A stretch of 64,000 nucleotides of DNA from Strobilurus pachycystidiatus (taxonomy: Eukaryota > Basidiomycota > Agaricomycetes > Agaricales > Physalacriaceae): assembly GCA_019915135.1 (NCBI GenBank), contig JAHLMK010000019.1, positions 930,001 through 994,000 of the forward strand, given 5' to 3'. Shown here one piece after another: positions 22,905-34,450 of the stretch. The position numbers and the translations under genes were made by a program. The first letter of the stretch is position 1; every line of letters begins with the position of its first letter. Under the pieces are notes generated by a model, which saw only the letters and a list, made by a program, of their open reading frames with translations, was not told where the DNA came from and did no database searches.

Positions 22905-24217
22905 CCCTAGCGCCTGCAAAGTATATTTGAAAGCTTTGTATACAGAGGCCAGAGCGGTAGAGAGCGATGCGCCCACAAAGCTGATCCGTCGCCGTCCAAT
23001 GTCAGTTTTGATGGATTTTTGCATTGGGAGAGGACGACAAGGAGCAGTTCGCATCAAGAAACCCAAGGACACCCACAGACTAGCCCGAAATGGTTTCAAG
23101 GCGGTATCTTATCCATAAGGGCGTCTGTAGTCTGATGCGCAAGGGCCTACCGCGTTTGGGAGGACTACCGCGAGCGATTCCGCGGTGGGGGATAAGCATC
23201 CGAGTATAAGGTGGGTGTTGGTGAGGCTAAGGATCATGCATAGTGACACCAACAGACGCAAGAAAATACGACGTCCCCTAGGCGTCGCGTTTCGAGATTT
23301 GACGGCGAAAGGAAGTGTCTTCAAGCAGTCCGCTGAGCGGGCCTGGAACACTCGAAGTGCGATGACTCTCAGTTAGCTTGGCCAGACTCGGAGATATTGA
23401 GGTGGCACAGATAGTGTTGAACTGTTCAGTACATGCGACTTGCAAGCCCTCGCAAAAAAGCTTGTTGTCGTTTCCGGGTACAGTTGTAGCCGGTGTGAGG
23501 CTCGGCACAAGGAGTTGCCCGACGCGCCAAGGTGTAGCGGGATGTCGTGGTAGCGAGAGGTAGAGCGGCATAACCAAAATCGGTTGGGCCACGACCGACC
23601 CACATTGATCCCGATCAATTTCGGTCAGTGGACTTGATTGTGGCGCTAAGAGATTAGATGGACAGAGATCCAGTAGCAGAGGTAGCCTTATGTAGCCACA
23701 AGGTGACAGGAGGAGCAGTGTCGACAATGATGTGCCCCCGACCACGATGAAGACTTTTCTCAACAACAACAAAAAGGTCGTCGTGGTCAGAGGCAGAGAG
23801 CAGACGTGTCGGTCCGAACTTCACCACTCTGCCGGTTGCTCGGCGCTCCCACCCTGAGTCCAGATTGAAATGCCGGCCTCTACTGAGCCCACCCTGTCGA
23901 CCCACTTTCACAGTCAAAACTTGGTCAAAACTGAGTCAAAACGCGGACAACTATTTCAATAGGGACGAAACGATACGTCTATCGGTCAATCCGAGAGGAG
24001 TAACTTGCTGTGTTCATTGTGGGTTGCCGTCACTGAACACAAAGCGAGTACCACCGCTGTACTTACGAGACGTCGGACACAAGGGATGCGTTGTTTTTAG
24101 AACGGATTTCTCTCGTGATCGAGGCCCACTTGCTGGAAGGCTTCTCCGACGTTTCTCCACTTCACCGCCGCCTCTTAACAGTGTATTTCGAGTGACGGAT
24201 CTTCCGGGACATCATCC
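22905..24217. other. Intergenic region between divergent GMC and MFS genes
   Basis: About 1.3 kb between two divergently transcribed genes. No coding unit could be supported; it presumably holds both promoters. Confidence 0.5.
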
Positions 24218-26348
24218 ATGTCATCCCCCAGCCGCCAGAACGTCTCAACACCTCCCGAGTTGTTGCACAAGGCGCCATTTTCCACAGCACGCGCCATCGC
24301 GCTTATAGCGACATGTTCGATGGCCATGCTGGTGAACGTCAGTACACGCCTCCCCTCTGCTTGACCATGGTATCTGAACTTCTACAGAGCTCCAACAACA
24401 CCTCGGTCGCAATATCATTACCGCACATCGGCGAGGATCTCGACATTGAAATCACCCAGCTACAGTGGCTGATATCGGCGTACTCTGTAAGCTCGGTACG
24501 TGCTGTCGACATTGCGGTCTTCTACTCGCTGAAGACCTCGCTATAGGGATGCTTATTCCCTATGTTTGGTCGCATGGCAGATCTCTACGGTAGAAAGAGG
24601 ACCTTCATGATAGGATCTGCATGGCTCGCTGTATTCACTCTGGCCTGTGGTTTCGCCCAAACGAAGATATCGCTTGATATACTACGAGCAATGCAGGGTA
24701 TAGGTGTTGCGGCTTCCCTTCCCGCCTCGGTATGCGCTGCTGTAACACACTCGCTCGTCTCCGTGCTGACACCCGCCGCAGATGGGCATCCTCGCACATT
24801 CATTTCCTCCAGGAAAGTGGCGGTCAATGGCCTTTGCCACGTTTGCGGCTGGGGCCCCTCTAGGCGCATTCACGGGCATGGCGCTCGGCGCAACTCTAAC
24901 GCAGCTATCGTCGTAAGTGTTTCGTCAAAGTGGACTTCGATCATACGTATTGACCGGCAAGGCATCAGACCGACATGGCGAAGCAATTTTTACCTGTCCT
25001 GTGGCCTGACAGTGCTGTACATGGTCGGCGGGCTATGGTCGATAGATGACGATGAACCGTCTATAGAGACAGACAGGCGTATAGATTGGATTGGGTCTTT
25101 CCTCATCACTGTTGCGCTAGTATTCTTTATCTTCGTTCTGAGTGACGGAGAGATTGCACCCAGACGCTGGACGACGCCTTGTAAGCTTCCGGTTCCGTAC
25201 GTGGATTCTGAGCTAATGACACTCAGATATCCTTACTCTCCTCATCCTTGGTGCGGTGTTTCTGGGGCTCTTCATATGCTGGCAATACTATCTGGAACGT
25301 GTCCAGTCGAGGACTTACTCAATCTGGACGCCACCTCCTATTATGAAGCTCTCATTGTGGAGTCGCGGGAACGGCAGATTCGCTGCCATGATGCTGATTG
25401 TCTGCTTTACCTTCGCCTCGTTCATAGGCTGGAACTTCTGGACTCAAGTAAGGTCCAAGCATCCATTCGTTTCGCCGGATGCTGACATCCCGCTGGATAG
25501 CTTTACTATCAGGAGTATCAGGGCTACTCGCCCGTCAAGACCATGATTCGTCTCTTCCCGATGTTCATCACCGGTTGCGTGTGTAACTTCATTGTTGTTA
25601 TCACCATCGCCCGAGTTCCGGCTGTCGCAATAATGGGTAAGTCCGCCCAGGATTATACAGTCTCAGTCTGTCTAAGGTCCTCTACAGCCAGCGGAGTATT
25701 CATCACAGCTTGTGCATCATTGATCTTTGCTCTCATAAATCCCGACGCGACATATTGGGCTTTCGGCTTTCCAGCTGCCGTCCTTTCGGTATTCGGTGCC
25801 GACTTCGTATTCGCTGTGGGTACCATCTTCGTTGCGCGAGTTGTGCAGCCGAATGAGCAAAGTCTAGCGGGTGCGATGTTCCAGACCATGAATCAGGTAT
25901 GTTTTGCCCCGCGTTCTGACTGTCAACATGCTCACGACTTTCCATCTAGATCGGAACCGCTTTGGGTGTAACTGTTTCGACAATTGTTTACAATCGGGTT
26001 GTGGCGGCCAAATCGCTTGATATGGGTGTCGTCGTGAATGAGATGAATAGTAACGCGCCAAGACCAGCGCTGCTTGATGGTTACAAGGCCGCCGAATGGA
26101 CGTCGTTTGCATTTGGTATTGCAGGTTGGTCTTATTGTCTCCTTCTCAATGATCGCTCGAATCTCATTCTATCTTCAGCGACGCTCATCGTAGTCCTCTG
26201 CTTCTGGAACGTTGGTATCGTTGGCGACAAGGATGTGCCCCCAGACAGACAGACGTCCCCAGCATCGCATTCGTCGGCGACGATCGAAGAGCGGCCAGAT
26301 CTTCTGGATGTCGAGATCAAGACTGAAAAATTTATGCCAAATGTATGA
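24218..26348 (+). CDS. MFS multidrug/general substrate transporter, DHA2-like
   Basis: Proton-coupled transporter of the plasma membrane. ATG 24218 opens a short cytoplasmic tail and TM1 (ALIATCSMAM). Removing intron 24332-24387 joins TM1 to the family motif NNTSVAISLPHIGEDL and then QLQWLISAYSV. The loop 2-3 signature follows (GRMADLYGRKRTF), then ILRAMQGIGVAA. Later exons carry many hydrophobic helices, a central charged loop (DDDEPSIETDRRIDWIG) and a hydrophilic C-terminal tail. The N-terminal motif and length suggest the 14-helix DHA2 drug/H+ antiporter class. At least seven short introns are needed; several boundaries were read only approximately. The substrate could be a drug, toxin or metabolite and cannot be told. 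Confidence 0.83.
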
Positions 26349-26869
26349 TAATCACCGATACTCGTAGAGCACGACATAGTTATTTACATTAAGAACACGA
26401 ACATACTTCTAGTCAATACATTGGGACATTTAGAGGCAGTACTAGTCACTGCTAGACCGTCGACGTGATGTTACTGTACTTCCGCATGCGCACCTGCGTC
26501 GCCGATCGACCTACCTAGCCTGGACACTCGGCCCTATAGCGAAGACAGTCGTTCGCTGTATAGACCTGGTATAGACCATCGACCCCTTTGAGCGTCTTTT
26601 GTTCCCTTTCGTAACAATTGCATCCGCGTGGCACACGCTCCGCCGGCCGCGAGTACGTAACAAAGATTCATTGTTCTCAGAATAAAAAGGACAATGGGGG
26701 AGGGTCTCTTCATTCTTCCTCTTAACGACCCACTCCCCCTCTTCCTCTAACGCTCATTAACGCCCGGTTCAGCTGCGCTGAGCCACTGACGCTGCCTCTT
26801 GACTGCACCTGAAAGCCTGGTAGCTTCAATCGTCCGTCTACGACCCACAGATATTGTTCCATTTCTCAA
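26349..26869. other. Intergenic, promoter side of the multi-TM gene
   Basis: No gene seen. A CT-rich stretch (26700-26760) before ATG 26870 resembles the pyrimidine-rich leaders of expressed fungal genes. Confidence 0.4.
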
Positions 26870-27828
26870 ATGCTCCCTCCTCGTGCTTGTGGGTTCATCT
26901 GCTTCTTACACTGACTTCCGCTGATGCCTTCTCAGATGTCTTCATTGGCCTCAACATCATCCGGGTGTTGAGCATCATTGCCCTCCTCCTCGTGTTCTCC
27001 AGTAACATCGTCACCCTTGTCCACGACGTGCAAGCTGTCAACAAGTTCCTTGCCTCTGAGAAGCCCACCGACGGCAGCGACGATTACATCCCGTACGCCC
27101 CCTCGATCGCGTTCTTTGACGTATTCTGACTTACACGTCGCGTTCTTTAGGAACAGCACCGTTCCCAACCAGGCCGCTGGTGTATTTTGGGCTGTCCTCA
27201 ATCGTCTCCTCATCATTTTCCAGACGATGTTCCTCATCATGTCCGAGATTGGGTGGCCCCAGTCCTTCTTCCAGCGCTTCTTCCCCATCTTAGGCAAGGA
27301 GTTTGGCTTGGGTGCTCTGGGTATTATCCAATGCTTGTAAGAATCTCCCTCTCAATCACTGTCTACTCTTTTTGAACTCTTTGCTCCAGAATCGGCGCTG
27401 CTGTCCTTTCCCACAACGTGGACGACTTTGCCCTCGTCTCCGCCTTCTTCCTCTTCGCCCTTGGCTGTCTCAACATGTTCCTCGGCCTCATCTTCCGCCA
27501 AGGCGCCAAGTCAAAGCGTTCTCTGACCTCATGGCGAGACCACGCCAAAAGCGCTGCCAAGAGCGCGCTCCCCACTCATGTCGCTGGCATCCCCCTCCCC
27601 ACTGACGCGGCTATGTCCTATGCGTCTAAGGCATTTTCTCACAACAAGAGTGACAGTGCTTACGATTCACCTACGCCCACGTTTGTCGCACCTTCGATAG
27701 GCAGCGTCAAGTCCGGTCTCGGCTTCGGACGACAAGGAGAGAAGGCGGCTGGTCTCAAAGGCTTCATGATCTCCAAGCCCATGGAATCCCTTCCCCGATA
27801 CGCCCCCAAGCCCGCCGCGAGTCCTTGA
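26870..27828 (+). CDS. Fungal multi-pass membrane protein of unknown function
   Basis: Exons 26870-26888, 26936-27092, 27151-27336 and 27390-27828 join in phase; introns are 47-58 bp GT-AG. The first exon is only 19 nt (MLPPRA). The protein, about 266 residues, has roughly four hydrophobic helices: NIIRVLSIIALLLVFSSNIV, a second around FWAVLNRLLIIFQTMFLIM, a third around GIIQCL-IGAAVL, and ALVSAFFLFALGCLNMFLGL. A hydrophilic ~110-residue Ser/Pro/Lys-rich cytoplasmic tail follows. It resembles a conserved basidiomycete membrane family without known function; I do not assign a domain number. The long tail may be a regulatory or trafficking segment. Confidence 0.8.
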
Positions 27829-28027
27829 ATGGGAGCTCAATGAAACTCACCGTTTGTATCCATATCGCATCGTTTATTGTAGTAGGCTGTATAATTCCCG
27901 CACGGACTTCACCTTAGCCACTGGCATATGTAGTTGAGAGGCGCATTGATGTAGCACTGGGACAACCTTTGAATACACGCATTGTTTTGCCTGATATAAC
28001 GATCGTTGAGCTGGAACCCACATTTCA

Positions 28028-29594
28028 TCACAATCCCTGATAATTGCCTGCGAAGAGGCGGTCCTGCATACTCCGATCAACGATGCCGCCACCGGGAACC
28101 ACCTTGCAGCCAAGATCGTCTCGCCCAACCTCTCTGATGTAGCCATCGTCGTCAACGTATATCGCCTTCCCCCGTGTCTCGGACGTCAATTCTTCGCCAT
28201 GCATCCTCAACCACTCTATGACCGGTTTCAATATCCAGCGCTTCACTGTAAACCACCCCGAACCAGCCTCAAACCAACCTAGATGCCCGCCGCCGGAGGT
28301 TGTCACCATAATAACGTGGGGATTGTCGACCGAGGGCGGGATCTTGCGTACGATGGGATCGTCCGCGGCGCTGATAGTCAGTAATGGCGTCCGGATGGTA
28401 GGAAGAGCCGTATCGCTAGCAGCCCACTTGTAATAATCCTCCACCTTATCAAAAGGGAAGAGCGGTGGAGGCCCTCCTATCTGACTGTGAAAGGTCCTGT
28501 CAAAGTCTTGCAATGTAGGGTTCTTCATCGCTAAAGCGGTCTGAACGGCCTTTACGACACGAGAATCCGGACCTTGACATAGGGCTTCCGCATTTCGCTT
28601 GAGGAGGACCATGAGGCTGTCTCCCATAGCTCTTGAATACACACGCATGCCCAGAAATGTTCGCTGCAGTGCATTACTACTTTGAATGAGATTCCAAGGC
28701 TGGTAGAGGGAGCCATCAGTAATGGGTACCGGCTGAGATGGGATGGATACACATACAGAAGCCATCGCACACGCTGCAGAGACTCGACTTTGGTCCATTT
28801 CTTCTCCTAGGTATCGTACCAGAATATTGGATCCGACGCTGAAGCTGACCGCAAGGAGAGGCGCGTCCGGGTAACGATGCGAGAGATACAGGAGGGCCTG
28901 TCGGAGATCGTCCGTATACCCACCACAGTACGCTTGTTGAGAGGTTATAGGAACTCCGGCACCTGTGTTGCGTCAGATTGGACAATCTTAATGGTGACTA
29001 GTGTGATTGAGACTTACATCCTCGACAGTGAACAACTACACCACGGTAGCCCAAGCCGCCGCTTTCGACAGAAGCGCATGCGACTGACAACACGTTCCTG
29101 ATGTAGGCCTCGAATGAGCCACCAGTGAGACCATGTAGTATGACAACAATGGGAGTGTCGTCCTTCAGGGCCTCGTGCTTCAGAGGTGCGAAGTCCAATC
29201 CCCTACACTTGTATGAGGTAAAGAAACTCGTTGGGGAAGTTAGTCATACAAGGTCCCTCCGTCCAGCAAGCCAAGATGAATACTATTAACGCGAGGTAAA
29301 TAGACGCGTGGATGATTAGCAGATGAAGCTAATCACCGGTGATAAACAACCTGGTCTATTCCCCTGAAATTCCCAACGACACAATAGAAGGTCTGTAAAT
29401 CACCGCTGATAGATCGTGGTGAGAGGCAGTTCATCAGAGAGCAATGAGACTCACTTGAATAACCACCAAGGCGGCGTGAACTTCGAGAACACTGCCGGAC
29501 AGAATCTATGTATCGCTGTGACGAGGTCACTCGCTACGCCACTCTTCGTCTGGACCAGTGCTGGCGATGTGGGCAGGTAGATCTTGCTACTCAT
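28028..29594 (-). CDS. Alpha/beta hydrolase, YheT/ABHD1-3/Eeb1-type
   Basis: A serine hydrolase of the family that includes yeast Eeb1/Eht1 (medium-chain ethyl ester synthesis) and animal ABHD1/3. Start ATG 29594 (MSSKIYLPTS) leads through small exons to the family motif GDLQTFYC, then DGGTL and LDFAPL. The oxyanion region is VVILHGLTGGS. The nucleophile elbow reads AVSFSVGSN (S-x-S-x-G where bacterial and yeast members often have G-x-S-x-G). The acid is in SAADDP and the histidine in GGHLGW. A phase-0 intron follows CAMAS (28689-28751), and four short introns lie at 28960-29470. The active-site set is complete, so a working esterase or acyltransferase is likely. The gene is downstream-facing to the membrane gene at 26870-27828 (convergent, ~200 bp). 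Confidence 0.85.
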
Positions 29595-30475
29595 ACTGGA
29601 GCAACGGGATGGTCATGAGCCAGGACTCCATCGTGGAAGCCTATAAATACGCAAGGGCAAGTCCCCAGTGGCAGAGACCTTGGACATTCAATAATCGCGA
29701 GATGACTCTGGGTAAGCCTGAGGTGATCGACCCTTTCAAATTGGGGACGATACCTCCGAGAGCCTGTCGTCGCTATCCCGCTGGTTTCGATGATGACGTG
29801 CTTGGCACCTTCGGCGCACTCGTATATCATGCACCTCGCTCGACGGAGAGGCCCAGCTAGCGACGAAGTAAGAGATATCGGTAGGTTGTCTCATTGAAGA
29901 TAAGCAAAATTAGGACTGTCAGCATCGGCCACATTGAACAGTATGAACCTGCGCCTGGTGCTGAGTAAATCCTCGACAAAGCCAGTCCTGACGGACCAAA
30001 TCGATATCAACTTCGAGCTTGCGTGATCCTCTGGCCACTTTCTCGTCGTTCGAAGAGAATGCTGAGAAGCCTCAGCGTTATTGTTGTCCTCTTCCCGAGC
30101 AAGAATCAGATGCTGATCAAATGGGGACGAGAGGAAAGTCGCGGTGTGTTGGCCTTTCTTGCGTATCGATAACGTTACTGCAGCGCGCAGCGGAAAATTC
30201 GGTGGGAATTAATAGATATCAGCAGCTTGGAACATTTTGTGCTTACGAGGTGTATGAACACTCTTCTGACAGACGGTATTTTGCCATGACGTGTTGACGC
30301 GGTATTGAGGCCTGAGGCCTGAGGTCCCGGGGCCCTTGATCGTCGGAAGTTCGAATTGAACTGACTTGGATTAGGCTAAGCGTTATTGTATACGCTTACG
30401 TTCTTGTGAATCGCTGGCAGCTGAGTACTGAGTACTTATCGTGGACTACATCGTCAAACTTGACCGCGTAGTGGA
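29595..30475. other. Intergenic region
   Basis: No gene supported. A TATA-like TATTTATA on the minus strand near 29643-29650 could serve the hydrolase gene. A short GAGGCCT repeat occurs near 30308-30322. Confidence 0.4.
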
Positions 30476-32540
30476 TCATTCCACATCTTCAAGCATCGGT
30501 AAGTGGACATCAACGTCCTCGCAGTGAACATTGGTCTCCCCAAACACTACTCCGATTTCCTCCAAAGTCTTGCCTTTCGTTTCCACGAACAAGAGGTACA
30601 CACTACGTGCACGATGAGTCATCGACTAGTTGACAGATGGACACCTACAGGATAGACCCCAAGAGATTGGTCGTGATGAACACAAGATAGTACTTGTACC
30701 CGATCTCCTCAAACGCTCTGGGAGAAATCTGGTTCAGGACGATGTTTGCGAGGAGACTGATGCAAATTGCGAAAGCGGAGCCTTGTGCCCGGATGGGTTG
30801 ACTCAGAATTTCGGGGACGTAGATGACTTGGATCGAGTTATAACCGAGGGAGTATCTATTCGTTCGGTCAGTTCAGCAGCTCGGACTAGAACCCGCGAGA
30901 TCCCTACATGGCACTGAAAAGAAAAATGAAGACAACCGTCGCGATCTGTCCTGACTTGTTACTCGATTGTGCATATTCCGCCGTCAGAGTCATGATGATA
31001 GCAATGTCGCAGCTCAAGAGAAAGCTGGTGAACCACAAAGCGAATTTCCGCCCAGAGCGGTCTACGTATGTGAGACAGATAACGTTGGAGATCGGTCCGA
31101 CAGTCCCTGAAGACCAATGGATGGACGGACAGGGAACAGGAGCAGTAAGAACCGGGGCATACCATATATACCGGCAAGTAGGGTAATCTAGCATGGACGG
31201 TCAGCGAACGCCTCTGCAGCTCAGGAGAGAGACCAACATTGTGTCCTGTGATTCCAATTCCTCGGTAAAGGTCGGTCTGAACTAATTATCGTGTTATTTT
31301 CGAGGCACGCGCGCAAGGGAAAGATAACAAACAATCTACAGAGTTGTCAGACTCGGCATCCGGTAAGCGTGTCTGAAGCTTACAGTTGATGACACTGACA
31401 CCAGAAAGCTGACCGAACAACTGGACAATGACCGCCAAGAGCAGACGTTTCCGATACGATGGTGTCGTGAACAGGTCCCAGAACGACGCCACCTCGGCCT
31501 TCTTGGATCGAGTTATTTGATCCCGCATATCATTGAAATGTACGAGCTGTGCGCTCTTCGAATAGGTGCCGCCAGCTTCGTTGAGTCTCTTATGCACGGT
31601 CCAGGCCTCCTGCTCTCTTCCCTTCTCGAGGAGCCACCGAGGCGAGAAGGGAAGAAACTGGATCCCGAGGAGTAGAATCAGGGCCGGCAGGCATTCTGTC
31701 GCGGTTCGTAAGAGGGATGTACAGTGGCTGAATTGGTCATTACACACGGATAGCGAGAGGGAACCTCCACTGGAATTGACCAGACGCGTATGAGAAGCCG
31801 TATCCGATCCACTGTGGAAGCGAAGTGAGCCTCATGTGGCAGGCCAAGTGGCGCGATTGAAACGTACGTTAGCGGCGGCAAAGCCGCAACTGACAGACTG
31901 GGCATGAAGGCCACTAATCAGACCTCTCTGCGTAATGACCATGAGAGGGAGCCTTTGTAAGATGTGGTGATATTACCCATTGTGGTGGTGATATCTCGGA
32001 ATTGTAGATTGGAATGACCATGTCTGAAGCGGATAGTGTGAGCAGTCACCAGGTAGGGAATAGGCGATACGCGTACTGAGGATACCGACTGAGAATCCAC
32101 CAACGATGCGACCAATGATGAACATGCTGATATTGACGGAGCCGGCCTGGATGGCTCCAGCGATAAGAGCCCAAAGCGCGGCAAACTGGATTGTCCGCCT
32201 GCGGCCCCAGTGGTCGGCCATCCAGCCAGCACAGACAACGCCGATGAAGCTTCCCCCAGAGAAAGTAGATACGACAGCGCCAGAGACATCAGCTAGAAAT
32301 CATAAGCAGAGACCATGTGTATGTATTGCTCTGCCCACCTGTGTAAGGCGCGAAGTATGTTGTGAAGCTTTCGTGAGCAATGGTGGTGGAGATGATACCA
32401 TTGTCTATCCCATACAGCAGGGATCCGACGGCGGCAAAGGACGCGCAGGCAAGGGTGTACCACGTCAACCGCGCCTCTGAATTCGGTTCTGACATTGGCC
32501 CTGGGCTATCGTCGGGTTCCGTTCTGTCAGCAGCGTCCAT
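30476..32540 (-). CDS. Sugar transporter (MFS hexose/lactose permease type)
   Basis: Proton-linked sugar uptake at the plasma membrane. Start ATG 32540 gives a hydrophilic tail and TM1 (LLYGIDNGIISTTI). Then come the loop 2-3 motif GWMADHWGRRRTIQF, GRIVGGFSVGIL, and, after splicing, EISPPQW-RGLISGLHAQ, which matches the sugar-porter E-x-x-P-x-x-x-RG motif. WIGYG and FSPRWLLEKGRE follow (family P-E-S-P-R-W-L with FSPR here). The central loop, QLFGQLSGVSVIN and YVDRSGRK precede the C-terminal VETKGKTLEEI. Introns include 31811-31866 and 31935-31981 by frame logic. The stop is at 30476-30478. All landmark motifs are present, so it is probably functional. The replaced glutamate in PESPRWL is unusual but tolerated in other porters. 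Confidence 0.87.
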
Positions 32541-33052
32541 GGGATGAATCGTGAAGAGGCAAGAGAAACTAGATGGTCATATAGAGGGGATTAAAGAGGG
32601 GAGAACGCGCCCCAGAAGCATTAGGTGGGCCTCTTGGTTGATCGTCGGAAGGTAAGCCAGACTTCCGCGATCCGAGTCGTGGGACACGTCTATTTGCTCT
32701 TGCTTACAATTTGCGAACTTGAAGTCTACATGTACATCATAATCATTCGAAGGGCGTATGCCATTACAATTGTACAGTCATACTGAATAAGAACGCATGA
32801 TACAGTCATAACAATACATCGAGAAGAGGCACAGATACAGCAAGTTCAGAGCGAAAGATACGAGATAGCAGAATATAGGAACAGTCAAAGCGAAGCAACG
32901 AAGAGGCTAGACGTGTAGAGTACGTCAGTACGAAGTGACAGGAAACCCAACAACAGACAGGACATACAATAAATTCCCCATCTTCCGAAAAAACACGGGG
33001 CTCGAAGCTGAACTGATGCACGAAGATAAACGATAAACTCCTCGACCGTCTC
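32541..33052. other. Intergenic region
   Basis: No gene supported. A TATA-like CTATATGA lies on the minus strand ~40 bp upstream of the transporter start. Confidence 0.4.
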
Positions 33053-34165
33053 TCAACCAGTGTCGACACCCAGCACGCCTAGCAGAATATAGATAGTTGT
33101 CAGCCAGTCGTTGTCATATCCTTTCCACTCGAACTGTAGGAGAGCTCTACTGAAGCTGCCATCGCGGATCATAGACGTCTCCAGCCTATCCAGCAAGTCG
33201 ATGCCTATGTTGTCATTTTTGAGGTCCTGGTGACATCCTAGCTTTAAAAGAGCCTTGACAGCAGCGATACTTCGTGTAGCAAGAGCGATAATTATAGGAC
33301 GATTCCCATGGTCGTCGGGTGCACGGATGGAGGAGGGGTCGTTCTTGTACTCCCGACGAATCCAGGCGTCGACGATGGTGTCGACATCGATATTCCGCCT
33401 CTTGAGATCAGGAGCACGGTCAGACAGTTTTGAGATTCGATAGTGAATGGGGTATTGGGCACACCGCTCTGCTCTCGTCAGCATTGGAGCGACTTTAGGA
33501 GGAGGAGGATCCCAGTCGTCAAAGACAGGTAGACTTCGGGAGGAGTGAGAAGGATCCATGGAATAACCGAAGAAGGATGTGGTTCCCATGCGCCGAAAGC
33601 CAATTTATGTGGATTATTGAATAAATCAATACGAGAGACGGGGAACCCACGGTTCGGAAGAAGGGAACGGAGCATTCGGTGGGTAAGCATAGAATATTGT
33701 CACGACACGACGCTTTTGTTTCACAGGATTTCTTGAAGAAGAGCCTTGCGATTCCTTGACGTTGGTTGATACTAGGAAAGAATGAGCATATATGCTTTGA
33801 GAAAGAATAGATGTAGGGGTACCTTCTCGTCAACCTTGATATCCTCGACATGGAGAAGCACCCCTTCGTTCAGCTCATCCCCCCAGCAGCGATTCCCACC
33901 TCGTTTGACGCCTCTGCGAATATTTCCCTTTTCGTCGAGCACCTGCGCAGAAAGCCAATCAAGCTCTTCACTCTCGGCGTCCATCATGAGGACAAATTCG
34001 TCGTCTAGGTCGATGCGCGACACGAGCCATGATCCATCCCCACATCGTCGCGACGTCGCCAAGGACAGGATCCGTTGCAGTGCCGAAGACCCTCCTAAGC
34101 TGCTTGAAGGATTCACTGATAGACTCCTCGAACGTGAAAGCCAGATTCTGCAGCGAGACGGACAT
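33053..34165 (-). CDS. Hypothetical protein with ankyrin-like C-terminus, possibly broken
   Basis: The minus-strand frame from MSVSLQNLAF (34165) covers a leading segment. A second frame carries WLVSRIDLDDEFVLMMDAES and a following acidic stretch, and a third (33053-33589) carries a ~170-residue C-terminus. The C-terminus contains an ankyrin-like helix pair (DDHGNRPIIIALATRS, then VKALLKLGCHQDLKND). The blocks read as one protein, but two joins (near 34070 and 33570) lack a convincing intron, so frameshifts or misread short introns are possible. Ankyrin repeats mediate protein contacts; no catalytic feature is seen. Partner and location are unknown. Confidence 0.45.
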
Positions 34166-34450
34166 GGTGGAGGCAAAGAGAGGAAGAAAATTCTAAGAAA
34201 GCGACGAGTTGGCCGCTGGTGATGGGAAGTCACATCACATGATGTGATAATGTGGCGTGCATGGCGCAAGCCAGTTCCGCAACAATACCCCACTATTCAA
34301 GAACCTATCCTCATAGGAATTCTCTTAAGACAGCAGAGTGATCTGAAACTCATGACAGGCCTGAAGGAACACCAAGAATAGGCGTCAAAGCCCAAGTGAC
34401 GATGTCTGTTCCAAAACAATCACAAGGAAGTACGACTAATAACCTCCTCT